A stretch of DNA of 64,000 bases from Streptomyces sp. H27-H5. Its GTDB lineage: Bacteria; Actinomycetota; Actinomycetes; Streptomycetales; Streptomycetaceae. The notes under the pieces were generated by a model, which did not search any database, was not told the DNA's origin, and saw nothing but the letters and a program-made list of their open reading frames with translations. This document shows, piece after piece, positions 8,174 to 16,605 of this stretch. The position numbers and the translations under genes were made by a program. The stretch covers positions 1 to 64,000 of the forward strand of contig NZ_JAPNLK010000006.1 of NCBI RefSeq assembly GCF_026627505.1, read 5' to 3'. Every line of letters starts with the position of its first letter. The stretch's first letter is position 1.

Positions 8174-8542
8174 ATGGGCGGACGTCAGGCGACGGCGCGA
8201 CGGCCGGGGGCGAGCGGGGGACCGGACCTCACGGGCCGGGAGATCGTGATCGAGCCCGGGCAGTGCACGGGATGGCACTACCACGACGTGCCGCTGATGG
8301 CGGTGGTCGCCTCCGGAACGCTGACCCGGATCCTGGACGACGGATCCGTCGAGACGCACCCGGTGGGAGCCACCTTCGTCGAACCCTCGGGCAGCGACCA
8401 CGTCCACCTCGGCCGCAACCTGGGCAGCGAACCGGTCGTGCTCCACGTGACCTGCGCCCTCGCCGAGGACGCCCGTTGGTCCGTGGCCACGCCCGCCCCG
8501 TTCGGCGCGACGCCGTGCCCGTGCCCGGGGCACGCCCGCTGA
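8174..8542 (+). CDS. Small cupin-domain protein
   Basis: A 122-residue single-domain cupin. Motif 1 includes GWHYHDVPLMAVV (H35, H37) and motif 2 PSGSDHVHLGRN (H76, H78), so a metal-binding beta barrel is likely. The sequence VIEPGQCTGWHYH resembles small cupins that bind metal and a small ligand; the substrate cannot be told. The C-terminus TPCPCPGHAR holds two cysteines and a histidine that could add a metal site. The start ATG at 8174 is placed by a strong ribosome-binding site GGAGGA. The gene stands alone between two minus-strand genes. It could be a sugar-epimerase-like or dioxygenase-like enzyme, or a binding protein. Confidence 0.85.
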   Translation: MGGRQATARRPGASGGPDLTGREIVIEPGQCTGWHYHDVPLMAVVASGTLTRILDDGSVETHPVGATFVEPSGSDHVHLGRNLGSEPVVLHVTCALAEDARWSVATPAPFGATPCPCPGHAR

Positions 8543-8594
8543 GTCCGCGACACCGGCCGGTCGGACACGGCGCGCCCCGCGGGCCGCGGCCGGC

Positions 8595-10040
8595 TCAGAC
8601 GAGTCGGCGTATCTCCCCGCGCACCCGGTAGAAGCCGCCGGACGCCGCGTGCAGCCCCTCCACCACGTAGCGGGCGCCGGCCTCCCGGATCCCGCGGGGG
8701 AACTGCACGTTCCAGCCGGGCTCGAAGCCGTCGGACACCACGTGCACCCGCGTCCGTCCGCCCTGCTGGACGCACTCCACCACCACACCGCCCGCCGGCG
8801 CCGCGGCCACCGAGACCGTCGCCACCGCCGAGGCTGACGCGGCCGGCGTGAACACGGGCAGCGCGGCGGCCGACTTGACGTCCATCGCCGTCGGCACCGA
8901 ACCCTGCTGCGCGGCCGTGATCGCCTGCTCGCTCGCGTCCACGCACACCAGCGAACCGTCCGTGGTGACCAGGTACAGCCGCCCGTCGAGGTACTGCATC
9001 GACAGCGCCGACCCACTGCCCGTGCCCAGCTTCCACAGCCGCCGGCCGTCCGCGTCGAAGCAGTACACGGAGGAGGAGAGGTCGCCCGCGAACACGTGCC
9101 GCCCGTCCGGCGACGTCGCGCACGAGTACACGGCCGCGTCACACCGGTACGAGGCCTCCACCGCGCCCGTCGCCTTCGACAGCCGCTGCACCGTGTTGCG
9201 CCCGGTCCCCGCGTACACGGCGGAGTCCTCCTGCCACCCGAACAGCACCGAACCGTCCGTCGCCGTGTGCCACAACTCCCGCCCGCCGTCCGGGGCGTAG
9301 GCCGTCACGCCCTTGCTGTGGCCGTGGTACACCGCCCGCTCGTCGGCCCGCACCATCCAGGCGTTGGACCCCGACGAGCGCCGCGACCACTGGAACTCGT
9401 CCTCGTGGTCGATGACGGTCAGGCCGCCGCTGCGGTCGGACACGTTCAGCACGCCCTCGCGGATGTCGAGCCAGAAGATGTCCACGTCCGCGGCGATGTC
9501 GTACGCCCCGAACGGCACCTTCGACGACAGGTCGTACACCGTGCCGTCGTCACAGCCCGCGTAGATCCAGAACTCGTCCGCCACCAGGCACTTCACCCCG
9601 TCCGGCAGCGAGTACCGGGCCAGCACCTCGCCGCCGTGGCTCAGCGTGTAGACGTCACCCGCCTGGTTGCCGACCCAGCAGCGGTCCTCGTCCACGTGGA
9701 TCCCGAACGCCGAGGAGCCCGTGCGGAAACGCCACAGCACGGGAGCCACCGCGCGCGCCGTCGACGGGGCCGAGGTCACCTGCCTGCGGGTCACCGACCG
9801 CGCCGCGCGGGCACCGCGAACGGCCGGGGCGTAGCCCTTGCGCACCTTCTCCCCGACCTTCTTCGCGGCGGCCGCGCGCGCCTTCTCCACCGTCGGGAAG
9901 GAGGAGTTCTGCACCTGGCCCTCCGCGCCGATGCGCCCGTACCGCACGGTGACGGACGTGCCGTCCACCGTCACCTCGTAGAACTTGTGCGCCCCGCCGT
10001 CGTCCTGCGACAGCTCCATGTACGTCGTCTCGCCGGCCAT
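8595..10040 (-). CDS. WGR-domain protein with beta-propeller
   Basis: A 481-residue protein. Residues 1-75 form a WGR domain (KFYEVTVDGTSVTVRYGRIGAEGQ..., with the basic helix EKARAAAAKKVGEKVRKGY), a fold found in PARP enzymes and bacterial proteins that contacts nucleic acid. A basic linker (around 75-100) leads to repeated PQQ/WD-like beta-propeller blades, recognisable by units such as VYTLSHGGEVLARY, VYCFDADGRRLWKL and LVCVDASEQAITA. No enzymatic domain or signal peptide is seen, so it is cytoplasmic and probably a scaffold or sensor (inference). The gene is monocistronic and divergent from the kinase-like gene at 10134. Confidence 0.85.
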   Translation of the reverse strand: MAGETTYMELSQDDGGAHKFYEVTVDGTSVTVRYGRIGAEGQVQNSSFPTVEKARAAAAKKVGEKVRKGYAPAVRGARAARSVTRRQVTSAPSTARAVAPVLWRFRTGSSAFGIHVDEDRCWVGNQAGDVYTLSHGGEVLARYSLPDGVKCLVADEFWIYAGCDDGTVYDLSSKVPFGAYDIAADVDIFWLDIREGVLNVSDRSGGLTVIDHEDEFQWSRRSSGSNAWMVRADERAVYHGHSKGVTAYAPDGGRELWHTATDGSVLFGWQEDSAVYAGTGRNTVQRLSKATGAVEASYRCDAAVYSCATSPDGRHVFAGDLSSSVYCFDADGRRLWKLGTGSGSALSMQYLDGRLYLVTTDGSLVCVDASEQAITAAQQGSVPTAMDVKSAAALPVFTPAASASAVATVSVAAAPAGGVVVECVQQGGRTRVHVVSDGFEPGWNVQFPRGIREAGARYVVEGLHAASGGFYRVRGEIRRLV

Positions 10041-10133
10041 GACAGACCCCTCCCCGCGGTCGGGCCGACGACTCCGTTTCGCGCCGGTGATCCCTCGTGG
10101 AAAAAGTTAGGACCCGCCACTGACAATGGCCAC

Positions 10134-10778
10134 GTGCAGCTGGAAGCGATCACATGGCAGCGGATGGCCGAGCGGCTCGCCGGTCGTCTGGAGGACCGGT
10201 CCGAGGGCCCCGACCGGGGACCCTGGCAGCGGGTGGGCATCGACGGCGCGCCCGCCGCCGGAACGGACGTGCTCGCGGACCGGCTCGCCGAGGAACTGCG
10301 CGGGCGGGGCAGGCCCGTACTGACGGTCCCGGCCGACGGGTTCCTGCGTCCGGCCTCCCTCCGCTTCGAGTTCGGCCGGCAGGACGTGGACGCCTACCTC
10401 GGCGGCTGGTACGACACGGCCGCCCTCTGGCGCGAGGTGTTCGGCCCCACCGACCCCGGCGGCACCGGACGGGTACTGCCCGACCTCTGGGACCCGGCGA
10501 CCGACCGGGCCACCCGCAGCCCCTACGTCGAACTCCCCGCGGGCGGCGTGCTGATCGTGCACGGACCGCTGCTGTTCGGCCACTGGTTCCCCTTCGACCT
10601 CGGCGTGCACATCCGCCTCTCCCCGGGAGCCCTCGCCCGCCGGACCGAGGAGTCCGCGCGCTGGACCCTGCCCGCCTTCGCCCGCTACGAGGCCGAGACC
10701 GACCCGGCGGCCGCGGCTGACGCCGTCGTCCGGGCCGACGACCCCCGTCACCCGGCCTGGACGGGACTCGCGGACTGA
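10134..10778 (+). CDS. Uridine-kinase-like protein with degenerate P-loop
   Basis: A 214-residue protein with the layout of a nucleoside/uridine-kinase-like NTPase: beta strand WQRVGID, a P-loop position, then LIVHGPLLF (Walker B-like) and a lid region ARRTEESARWTLPAF. The P-loop reads GAPAAGTD (38-45): the invariant Lys is Thr and the following Ser/Thr is Asp, so normal ATP binding is doubtful. PADGFLRPASLRFEFG (substrate side) is well formed. The start is GTG at 10134. From memory, this family in Streptomyces is annotated as uridine kinase although the Lys is often missing. It may have another role or be a pseudokinase. Confidence 0.75.
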   Translation: MQLEAITWQRMAERLAGRLEDRSEGPDRGPWQRVGIDGAPAAGTDVLADRLAEELRGRGRPVLTVPADGFLRPASLRFEFGRQDVDAYLGGWYDTAALWREVFGPTDPGGTGRVLPDLWDPATDRATRSPYVELPAGGVLIVHGPLLFGHWFPFDLGVHIRLSPGALARRTEESARWTLPAFARYEAETDPAAAADAVVRADDPRHPAWTGLAD

Positions 10779-10945
10779 CCCCGCGGGCATCCACCCGGTC
10801 ACGGACGTCCGGGATCGGCAACAGCGCGATTCCCGGTCGGTGACGAACGGGAATCGGGCGTCGTCGTGGCCGACGGCGGCGGGCTACGTTGTCGCCACGC
10901 TTCGACGGCGACCGCCGGGTGGCGCCTTGGCAGAGGGAGACGGCA

Positions 10946-11608
10946 ATGGGTGGACGCGGCGAGACGATCGAGGGACCGAGACGGTCGCGGCGGGGGTGGA
11001 CGCTCACGACGCTCGCCCTGTGCGCGGCCCTGACCCTCACCGCCTGCAACGGCGACGACGGCGCCGACGCCGCGGGCACGACGCCCGGCGCGAGCACCGC
11101 CGGTCCGAGCGCCCCCCCGACCGCGGTCGCCACCCCGACCGCGACACCGACCCCTCCCCAAGGTGCGGGACCGTCGGCGTCCGCCGCGTCCTCGAAGCCG
11201 ACCGCACCCGCCACCGCCAAGGCGACCCCGGCGGGCAAGCCCAAGTCGCCCGCGCCCAGCTGCGACCACAAGATGCCGATCTCGCCCGACGAGATCGCCG
11301 TCAACCGCTACACGCCCGAGGGCGGCTTCCACAGCCTGATCGTCAAGCACGGCAACTGGGGCTGCGGCGCCCCCGACTCCGACGGCGCCCCCTTCGAGAC
11401 GGTCGGCAAGGAGACGTTCATCCCGATCCAGGACGATGCGAAGATCACGGCCGTCACCCCGATCGTCGAGAGCACGGAGAACAAGCCGATCACCCTCGAC
11501 GCCCTCATCGCGTGGCTCGTCGCCCACCCGAACCAGGGCCTGGTGTTCCGCTACCACCTCGGCGGCAAGGGCGCGATCGACACCCTGGACCAGGTGTTCA
11601 CCCCGTGA
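10946..11608 (+). CDS. Secreted lipoprotein, unknown
   Basis: A 220-residue protein. A basic N-terminus (RRSRRGW) and hydrophobic core lead to the lipobox LTAC (31-34), so Cys34 should be lipidated and the protein held on the outer face of the membrane. Residues 35-105 are a Thr/Pro/Ala/Ser-rich spacer. The C-terminal domain (from SCDHKMPISPDE) contains HGNWGCG, giving two cysteines that could pair, and ends DTLDQVFTP. I do not recognise this domain. The start ATG at 10946 follows CAGAGGGAGACGG. It stands alone and converges on psuK with a hairpin between them. Confidence 0.85.
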   Translation: MGGRGETIEGPRRSRRGWTLTTLALCAALTLTACNGDDGADAAGTTPGASTAGPSAPPTAVATPTATPTPPQGAGPSASAASSKPTAPATAKATPAGKPKSPAPSCDHKMPISPDEIAVNRYTPEGGFHSLIVKHGNWGCGAPDSDGAPFETVGKETFIPIQDDAKITAVTPIVESTENKPITLDALIAWLVAHPNQGLVFRYHLGGKGAIDTLDQVFTP

Positions 11609-11615
11609 ACCCGCC

Positions 11616-11646
11616 CCCGGGGCGGCCCTGATCGACCCGCCCCGGG
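11616..11646. terminator. Hairpin between convergent lipoprotein and psuK genes
   Basis: CCCGGGGCGG (11616-11625) pairs perfectly with CCGCCCCGGG (11637-11646) across an 11-nt loop. It follows the lipoprotein stop by 7 nt and can serve both strands. There is no U-tract, which is usual for Streptomyces. Confidence 0.6.
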
Positions 11647-11691
11647 TCCCTCGACACCGGTCCCGGCCGGGCGGTGCGGGTGAGGGCGGCC

Positions 11692-12750
11692 CTACGGACG
11701 TCCGCCCATCCGGGTGACCGCCACCGCGGCCGCCCGGCACCCCGCGCGGGCCGCCTCCACCGGGGTCGCGCCCGCCAGCCGGGCCGCCAGGAAGCCACCG
11801 GTGAACGCGTCCCCCGCACCCGTGGAGTCCACCGCCGCGACGGCCTCGGCGTCGACCTCGGCCGTGATGTGCCCGCCCTCGGCGATCAGCGCCCCGGCCG
11901 CGCCCCGGGTGACCACCACCAGCGGCACCCGGCGGCTCAGCGCCACCGCCGCCCGGGCCACCCCGGCCGGCTCCGGGAGCCCCGCCAACAGCCGGGCCTC
12001 GTCCTCGTTCGGCAGCAGTACGCAGGCCCCCGCCACCGCCGTCAGGAAGCGCTCCGGGCCCAGCGTGGCCAGGAACCCCGCCGAGGCCGGGTCCACGCTC
12101 ACCGGCACCCCCCGGGTCCGGGCCGCCCTCAGCGCCACCCTCGCCAACTCCCGGCTGCTGTCCGCGAAGAACAGGTACCCCGACAGGTGCAGGTGCGCGG
12201 CCCCGTCCAGCAGCGCCGGCGCCCAGTCGGCCGGGCACAGCCGCAGGGACGCCCCGCTGTCGGTCAGGAAGGTCCGCTCCGCGTCCTTGCCGACCAGCGC
12301 CACCACCGTCCCGGTCGGCTCCGCCCGGTCGACGACCAGCTTGGGGCGAACCCCCGCGTCCACCAGCGCCCGCTCGTGCCAGCGCGCCGACTCGGTGCCC
12401 ACCCGCGCCAGGATCCGTACCTCCGGGGCACCCTCGTGCGCCGCCCAGCAGGCGGCGTTGCCGCCCGCCCCGCCGGGCTGGGTACGGATACGGGCGACCG
12501 TGTCGGTGGCCGGCGCGAGCGGTACGGTGTGCACCGCGACCACGTCCGTCACCACGTCCCCGACGACCAGCAGCGCACCCGGCGCGCCCCCCGCCCCACG
12601 CGCGGCCGGCTCCCGCGGGGCCGTCGTCGTCGCGTCCGTTGTCGTGTCCGGCCCGCTCGTGCCCGGCCCGTTCGCGTCCGGCCCGCTCGTGCCCGAGCCG
12701 GTCGCGCCCGTCTCCGTCGATCCCGCTCCGGTCACCCCCCGCCCGGTCAT
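11692..12750 (-). CDS. psuK: PfkB-family kinase, probable pseudouridine kinase
   Basis: A 352-residue ribokinase-family enzyme. The first ~60 residues are a Gly/Ser/Thr low-complexity extension with a 10-residue repeat (TSGPD units). The kinase follows: LLVVGDVVTDVV, the sugar-binding GGAGGNAACWAA motif, and the PfkB signature VDSTGAGDAFTGGFL near the C-terminus with the catalytic Asp. Its ATG overlaps the stop of the upstream pseudouridine-5'-phosphate glycosidase gene (4 nt), so I infer that the substrate is pseudouridine: kinase product psi-5'-P is then split by PsuG to uracil and ribose-5-P. Without the neighbour it could be any carbohydrate or nucleoside kinase. The kinase domain alone would start near GALLVVGD. 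Confidence 0.82.
   Translation of the reverse strand: MTGRGVTGAGSTETGATGSGTSGPDANGPGTSGPDTTTDATTTAPREPAARGAGGAPGALLVVGDVVTDVVAVHTVPLAPATDTVARIRTQPGGAGGNAACWAAHEGAPEVRILARVGTESARWHERALVDAGVRPKLVVDRAEPTGTVVALVGKDAERTFLTDSGASLRLCPADWAPALLDGAAHLHLSGYLFFADSSRELARVALRAARTRGVPVSVDPASAGFLATLGPERFLTAVAGACVLLPNEDEARLLAGLPEPAGVARAAVALSRRVPLVVVTRGAAGALIAEGGHITAEVDAEAVAAVDSTGAGDAFTGGFLAARLAGATPVEAARAGCRAAAVAVTRMGGRP
12650..12709. repeat. 30-nt imperfect tandem repeat inside psuK
   Basis: Two adjacent 30-nt units (12650-12679 and 12680-12709) share the exact start GGCCCGCTCGTGCCCG and diverge at four positions afterwards. On the coding strand they encode the related decapeptides NGPGTSGPDT and TGSGTSGPDA in the low-complexity N-terminal extension of the kinase. 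Confidence 0.7.
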
Positions 12751-13721
12751 GCCCGGGCCGCCCAAGCCCCCGCGATCCGGGCCCCGAGCCGGACGTTGCC
12801 CCGCACCGCCGCCAGGTTCGCCTCCAACGACGCGCCGCCGGTTGCCCGTACCAGGAACCCCAGGAGGAACGGGGTCACCGCCTGCCCCGTGATGCCCCGC
12901 TCCCGGCACGCGTCCAGTGCCTCCGCCAGCACCCGGTCGTGCAGCTCCGGATCCAGCTGCTCCGCCTCCGCCACCGGATGGGCGACCAGCAGCGCGGACT
13001 CCGGCCCGCCGAGCGCGTCCTGAGCCGCCATCACCGCCGCCACCTCCTCGGGCCGGTGCACGGTCCAGTCCACCGGCTCGCCGGAACTGGACAGGTAGAA
13101 GCCGGGGAAGCGGTCCGTCCCGTACCCGAGCACCCCGACCCCCAGGGTCTCCAGCCGTTGCAGCGTGGCGGGCACGTCCAGGATCGACTTCACCCCCGCG
13201 CAGACCACCGTGATCCGGGTGCGCGCGAGCAGCGACAGGTCCGCCGACTCGTCCTGGGTGTGGGCGAACTCCCGGTGCACCCCGCCCAGCCCGCCCGTGG
13301 CGAAGACGCGCAGACCGGCCCGCGCCGCCAGGAAGGCCGTCGCGGAGACCGTCGTCGCCCCGGTCGCGCCCGTCGCGAGGGCGGGCGCCAGATCCCGGTG
13401 GCCGAGCTTGCGCACGTCCTCGCCCCCGGCGATCCGCTCCAGTTGCCCCTTGTCGAGGCCCGCGTACGCCACTCCGTCCACCACGGCGATCGTCGCCGGA
13501 ACCGCCCCCTCGGAGCGGACCAGGGCCTCCAACTCGGTGCCCACCGCCAGATTGCGGGGGCGCGGCAGGCCGTGCGCGATGATCGTCGACTCCAGGGCGA
13601 CGACGGGCCTCCCGGCGGCCAGCGCCTCGCGCACCTCCTCCGAAAGGACGGGTACCGAGGAGGGCGCCGAGGCCGGGACGGCGGACGCGGACAGGGGCGC
13701 GGATGCTCTGTGCTGTGGCAT
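12747..13721 (-). CDS. psuG: Pseudouridine-5'-phosphate glycosidase
   Basis: A 324-residue enzyme that reversibly cleaves the C-C glycosidic bond of pseudouridine 5'-phosphate. Family signatures are plain: VVALESTIIAHGLPRPRNL, AVPATIAVVDGVAYAGLD, KLGHRDLAPALATGATGATT, FATGGLGGVHREF, VCAGVKSILDVPATLQ and the C-terminal ITGQAVTPFLLGFL. Full length for the family. The start at 13721 (MPQHRAS) is used; an in-frame ATG four codons upstream is equally possible and neither has a strong ribosome-binding site. It is coupled by an ATGA overlap to the downstream kinase gene, forming a two-gene pseudouridine salvage/degradation operon. Confidence 0.93.
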   Translation of the reverse strand: MPQHRASAPLSASAVPASAPSSVPVLSEEVREALAAGRPVVALESTIIAHGLPRPRNLAVGTELEALVRSEGAVPATIAVVDGVAYAGLDKGQLERIAGGEDVRKLGHRDLAPALATGATGATTVSATAFLAARAGLRVFATGGLGGVHREFAHTQDESADLSLLARTRITVVCAGVKSILDVPATLQRLETLGVGVLGYGTDRFPGFYLSSSGEPVDWTVHRPEEVAAVMAAQDALGGPESALLVAHPVAEAEQLDPELHDRVLAEALDACRERGITGQAVTPFLLGFLVRATGGASLEANLAAVRGNVRLGARIAGAWAARA

Positions 13722-14017
13722 GCACCCATCCATGGCACCGGATTCGCGCCCCCAAACGCGCTCCCGCCGCTCCCGCGCGAACCTGTCCGAGTACCGCGCC
13801 CGGCGCACCGCCCGCCCCACCCCGGACCACGCCCGCGCGGGACGAGGTCCACGACCCGGACGCCCACGCCGCCGCCACCGTCGCGCACCCGCCGCCCTGG
13901 CCGAAACCCGGCGGACACCGGGCCCCAAGGGGTGGACAGGATGCCTCGTCCGGCGCGTCCGCGCTGGACGCTCTGGTCGCCCCTAGGCGGGGGACCACCC
14001 GATTAGGCTGGCGCGCC
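13722..14017. other. Divergent intergenic region, no gene seen
   Basis: This 296-nt region lies between the divergent psuG and cupin genes. Reading frames across it are Pro/Arg-rich shadows. The sequence just before the cupin ATG has GATTAGGCTG, which may contain a -10-like TTAGGCT, but no clear promoter or operator is seen. Confidence 0.4.
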
Positions 14018-14395
14018 ATGAGCACCCGTGATCACAGCGCAGCCCCCGCCTCCTTCGCCGTCTCCGTGACGGACTTCCCCGACGCCGAACTGGAGGTGGA
14101 GGAGCTCGACCCGGCCCAGATCGTCTCCGGCACGCCCGTCGTCACGGGCAAGGTGCTGTGGGAGGCCGAGGACGGCTCGCAGATCCGGGGGATCTGGCAG
14201 ATCACCCCCGGCGTGGTCACGGACACCGAGGCCGACGAACTGTTCGTGGTGGTCGGCGGCCGCGCCACCATCGAGGTCGAGGGCGGCGACACGCTGGAGG
14301 TGGGCCCCGGCTCCGCCTGCGTGCTCCGGGAGGGCGACAAGACCACCTGGACCGTCCACGAGACGCTGCGCAAGGCCTACCACATCAGCTACTAG
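14018..14395 (+). CDS. Cupin-domain protein (EutQ/DUF861-like)
   Basis: A 125-residue protein with one cupin barrel. The segment LWEAEDGSQIRGIWQITPGVVTDTEADELFVVVGGRATIE is characteristic of the cupin_3/DUF861 group, and VGPGSACVLREGDKTTWTVHETLRKAYHISY ends it. Only one histidine in the second motif (TVHETLRK) and an acidic first motif (DTEADE) are present, so metal binding may differ from classic cupins. The family includes ureidoglycolate-pathway and ethanolamine-utilisation proteins, but no such genes are nearby and the role is unknown. It converges on an MFS gene 40 nt downstream. Confidence 0.88.
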   Translation: MSTRDHSAAPASFAVSVTDFPDAELEVEELDPAQIVSGTPVVTGKVLWEAEDGSQIRGIWQITPGVVTDTEADELFVVVGGRATIEVEGGDTLEVGPGSACVLREGDKTTWTVHETLRKAYHISY

Positions 14396-14435
14396 GCAAC
14401 CGGACCTGTCGCCGGCCGGACGGCCCCGCGGACGG

Positions 14436-15734
14436 CTACGCGCCCGCGTCGGCCTGCGCGGGCACCGGGTGCCGGCGCGCGGTGAAGAGGGCCAGGGCGG
14501 CCATCGGCAGCAACAGCGCGGCGCCGATCGCGTTGAGCCACCCGTATCCCGCCCGGGCCATGACCAGGCCGGCCGCGGCCCCGCCCAGACCGGCGGCCGC
14601 GTTCATCGTGAGGTCGCTCAACCCCTGGACGGCGGCCCGCGCGGGCTGCGGTACGGAGTCGGTCAGCAGGGCCGAGCCCGAGACCATCCCCGCGGACCAG
14701 CCGAGACCGAGCAGGAACAGGCCGAGCGCGGACTGCGCGTGACTCGGTCCGGCGGTACCGGCGAGCAGCGCGGCGACCGACAGCAGCCCGGCCGCGAGCC
14801 CGATCACGGACAGCCGGCCGATCCGGTCGGCGAGCCATCCCATGACGGGGGAGAAGGCGAACATGCCCGCGATGTGACCGCTGATCACCAGACCGACGAG
14901 CTCCAGGTCGGCGCCGTGGTGACCGAGGTCCACCGGGGTCATGACCATGATCGAGACCATGGTGGTGTGCGACACCGCGACGGTCAGCAGGGCGAGCCTG
15001 GCGCGCGGCGACTCCCGGACGGCCGTGAAACCGGCGCGCAGCGAGCGCCCGGCCCGGGTCTGCTCCCCGGGCGCGGCCAGCGCCCGGGCCGTCAGCAGCG
15101 GATCGGGTCGCAGGAGGACGCCGATCAGCGTGCCGGTGAGGACGAAGACGGCGCCGGCCCACACGAAGGGGCCCGCCGTCTCGGGTATGGAGGTGCCGGC
15201 GAAGCTGTGACTGGCCGGTGCGGAGAGGTTCGGGCCGAGCACCGCGCCGATGGTGGACGCCCACACGACCACGGAGATCGCCCGCGCGCGGCGGTCGGGC
15301 GCCGCGAGGTCGGCGGCGGCGAACCGGGCCTGGAGGTTGGCGGAGGACGCGGCGCCGAAGGCGGCCATGCCCACCAGCAGGAGTGGGAAGTTCCTGATCG
15401 TGGCGGCCAGGACGACGAGGGCCGCGCCGGCGGCTCCGATCGCGTAGGCCAGGACCAGACCGGGGCGGCGCCCGCGCGCGGTCATCAGGGCGGCGAGCGG
15501 CAGCGAGAGCAGCGCGGTGCCGATCACGGACGCGGTGGACGCGAATCCCGACATGGCCTCGGTGCCGCTGACCTCGGTGGCGAGGACCGGGGCCAGGGCG
15601 ATGCTGATGGGCACGCCCAGCCCGCCCAGCATCTGAGCGGCGATCAGCACGGCGGAGGTGCGCCGCTGCAACCGGGGGAGATCCGCTGCCACGACCGGGG
15701 GCGCGGTGCGTTCGGTGCCGGGGGAGGCCGTCAC
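14436..15734 (-). CDS. MFS transporter (DHA1-like)
   Basis: A 432-residue membrane protein with about 12 predicted transmembrane helices. The loop 2-3 motif LAALMTARGRRPGLVLAYA and the equivalent in the second half, MGWLADRIGRLSVIGLA, are the paired MFS signature A sites. The cytoplasmic loop between halves (RPDPLLTARALAAPGEQTR) is short. It probably exports a small molecule or drug; the substrate is not predictable. The start GTG at 15732-15734 is preceded by GAGGGGG at suitable distance. It stands alone and converges on the cupin gene. Confidence 0.88.
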   Translation of the reverse strand: MTASPGTERTAPPVVAADLPRLQRRTSAVLIAAQMLGGLGVPISIALAPVLATEVSGTEAMSGFASTASVIGTALLSLPLAALMTARGRRPGLVLAYAIGAAGAALVVLAATIRNFPLLLVGMAAFGAASSANLQARFAAADLAAPDRRARAISVVVWASTIGAVLGPNLSAPASHSFAGTSIPETAGPFVWAGAVFVLTGTLIGVLLRPDPLLTARALAAPGEQTRAGRSLRAGFTAVRESPRARLALLTVAVSHTTMVSIMVMTPVDLGHHGADLELVGLVISGHIAGMFAFSPVMGWLADRIGRLSVIGLAAGLLSVAALLAGTAGPSHAQSALGLFLLGLGWSAGMVSGSALLTDSVPQPARAAVQGLSDLTMNAAAGLGGAAAGLVMARAGYGWLNAIGAALLLPMAALALFTARRHPVPAQADAGA

Positions 15735-15985
15735 TGTGCACACCCCCTCGGAGGCCGCGGCAGGCGTACGGAGGACGGGGAGCCGGGTGCGGCGGCGGGA
15801 GTGTTCACCGCGGCAGTGTGCCACCCCGTACCGCCAGGTGGAACCGGGTATCGGGGCCGCACGGTCGCGCGCCCCGCGCACCCGCGAGCGGCGGGGCGCG
15901 CCCACGACGGGCGCCGGGCCCGTGCGTCGGACCCGCCTCGCAGTGGCTTCGCAGCGGGTCCGGAACGGGTCTCGGAACAGGGGTC

Positions 15986-16549
15986 TCAGAACAGCGGCTG
16001 CGGAAGCACGCCCTCCAGGGCGAGCAGCAGGCGCTTGGTCTCCACCCCGCCGCCGAACCCGCCGATCCCGCCGTCGTTCTCCACCACCCGGTGGCAGGCC
16101 ACCACCAGCGGCAGGGGATTCGAGCCCATGGCGTTGCCCACGGCCTGGGCCGCGCCCGGCTGCCCGACCCGCGCGGCGAGTTCCCCGTACCCGACGACCG
16201 ACCCGTAGGGCACCGAGCGGTCCAGCTCCCGGAGCACCTGACGGTTGAAGCCGGAGCTCAGCCGCCAGTCGAGCGGCAGCTCGAAGCGCCGCAGCGAACC
16301 GGCGAAGTAGGCGTTCAGCTGGCGCACGGGCTCGGCGAGCAGGACCTCCTCGCCGGGCGCCGGCCGCCAGGCGTCGGCGCCGAGCCGGGAGACCAACGCG
16401 CCGATCATCTTCTCGACGCGGTCCGGGCCGGCGTGGAACTCGACCCGGACCAGCCCCTCGGGGGTCGCCGCCAGGAGCAGGGGGCCGATGTCGCCGCTGA
16501 CGACCGTCCATTCGAGGTGCGGCCCGCGGGGCCGCTCGGAGCTGTCCAC
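15986..16549 (-). CDS. ogt: Methylated-DNA-protein cysteine methyltransferase (Ogt-type)
   Basis: A 187-residue suicide repair protein that moves alkyl groups from O6-alkylguanine or O4-alkylthymine to its own cysteine. The active site is LPLVVACHRVVENDGG with acceptor Cys152 (ACHRV instead of the usual PCHRV). The helix-turn-helix recognition region PYGSVVGYGELAARVGQPGAAQAVGNAM and SSGFNRQVL upstream are complete. The N-terminal ribonuclease-H-like domain is short. The start is GTG at 16547-16549. The Pro to Ala change before the catalytic Cys is tolerated in some Ogt proteins. The end, GVLPQPLF, is intact. It lies just downstream of the GDPD gene on the same strand. Confidence 0.93.
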   Translation of the reverse strand: MDSSERPRGPHLEWTVVSGDIGPLLLAATPEGLVRVEFHAGPDRVEKMIGALVSRLGADAWRPAPGEEVLLAEPVRQLNAYFAGSLRRFELPLDWRLSSGFNRQVLRELDRSVPYGSVVGYGELAARVGQPGAAQAVGNAMGSNPLPLVVACHRVVENDGGIGGFGGGVETKRLLLALEGVLPQPLF

Positions 16550-16605
16550 CCGTCCACGGTACGGCGCCCCGCGGACAACGACGACGGGTTCGCCCCGGCC
16601 GGGGC

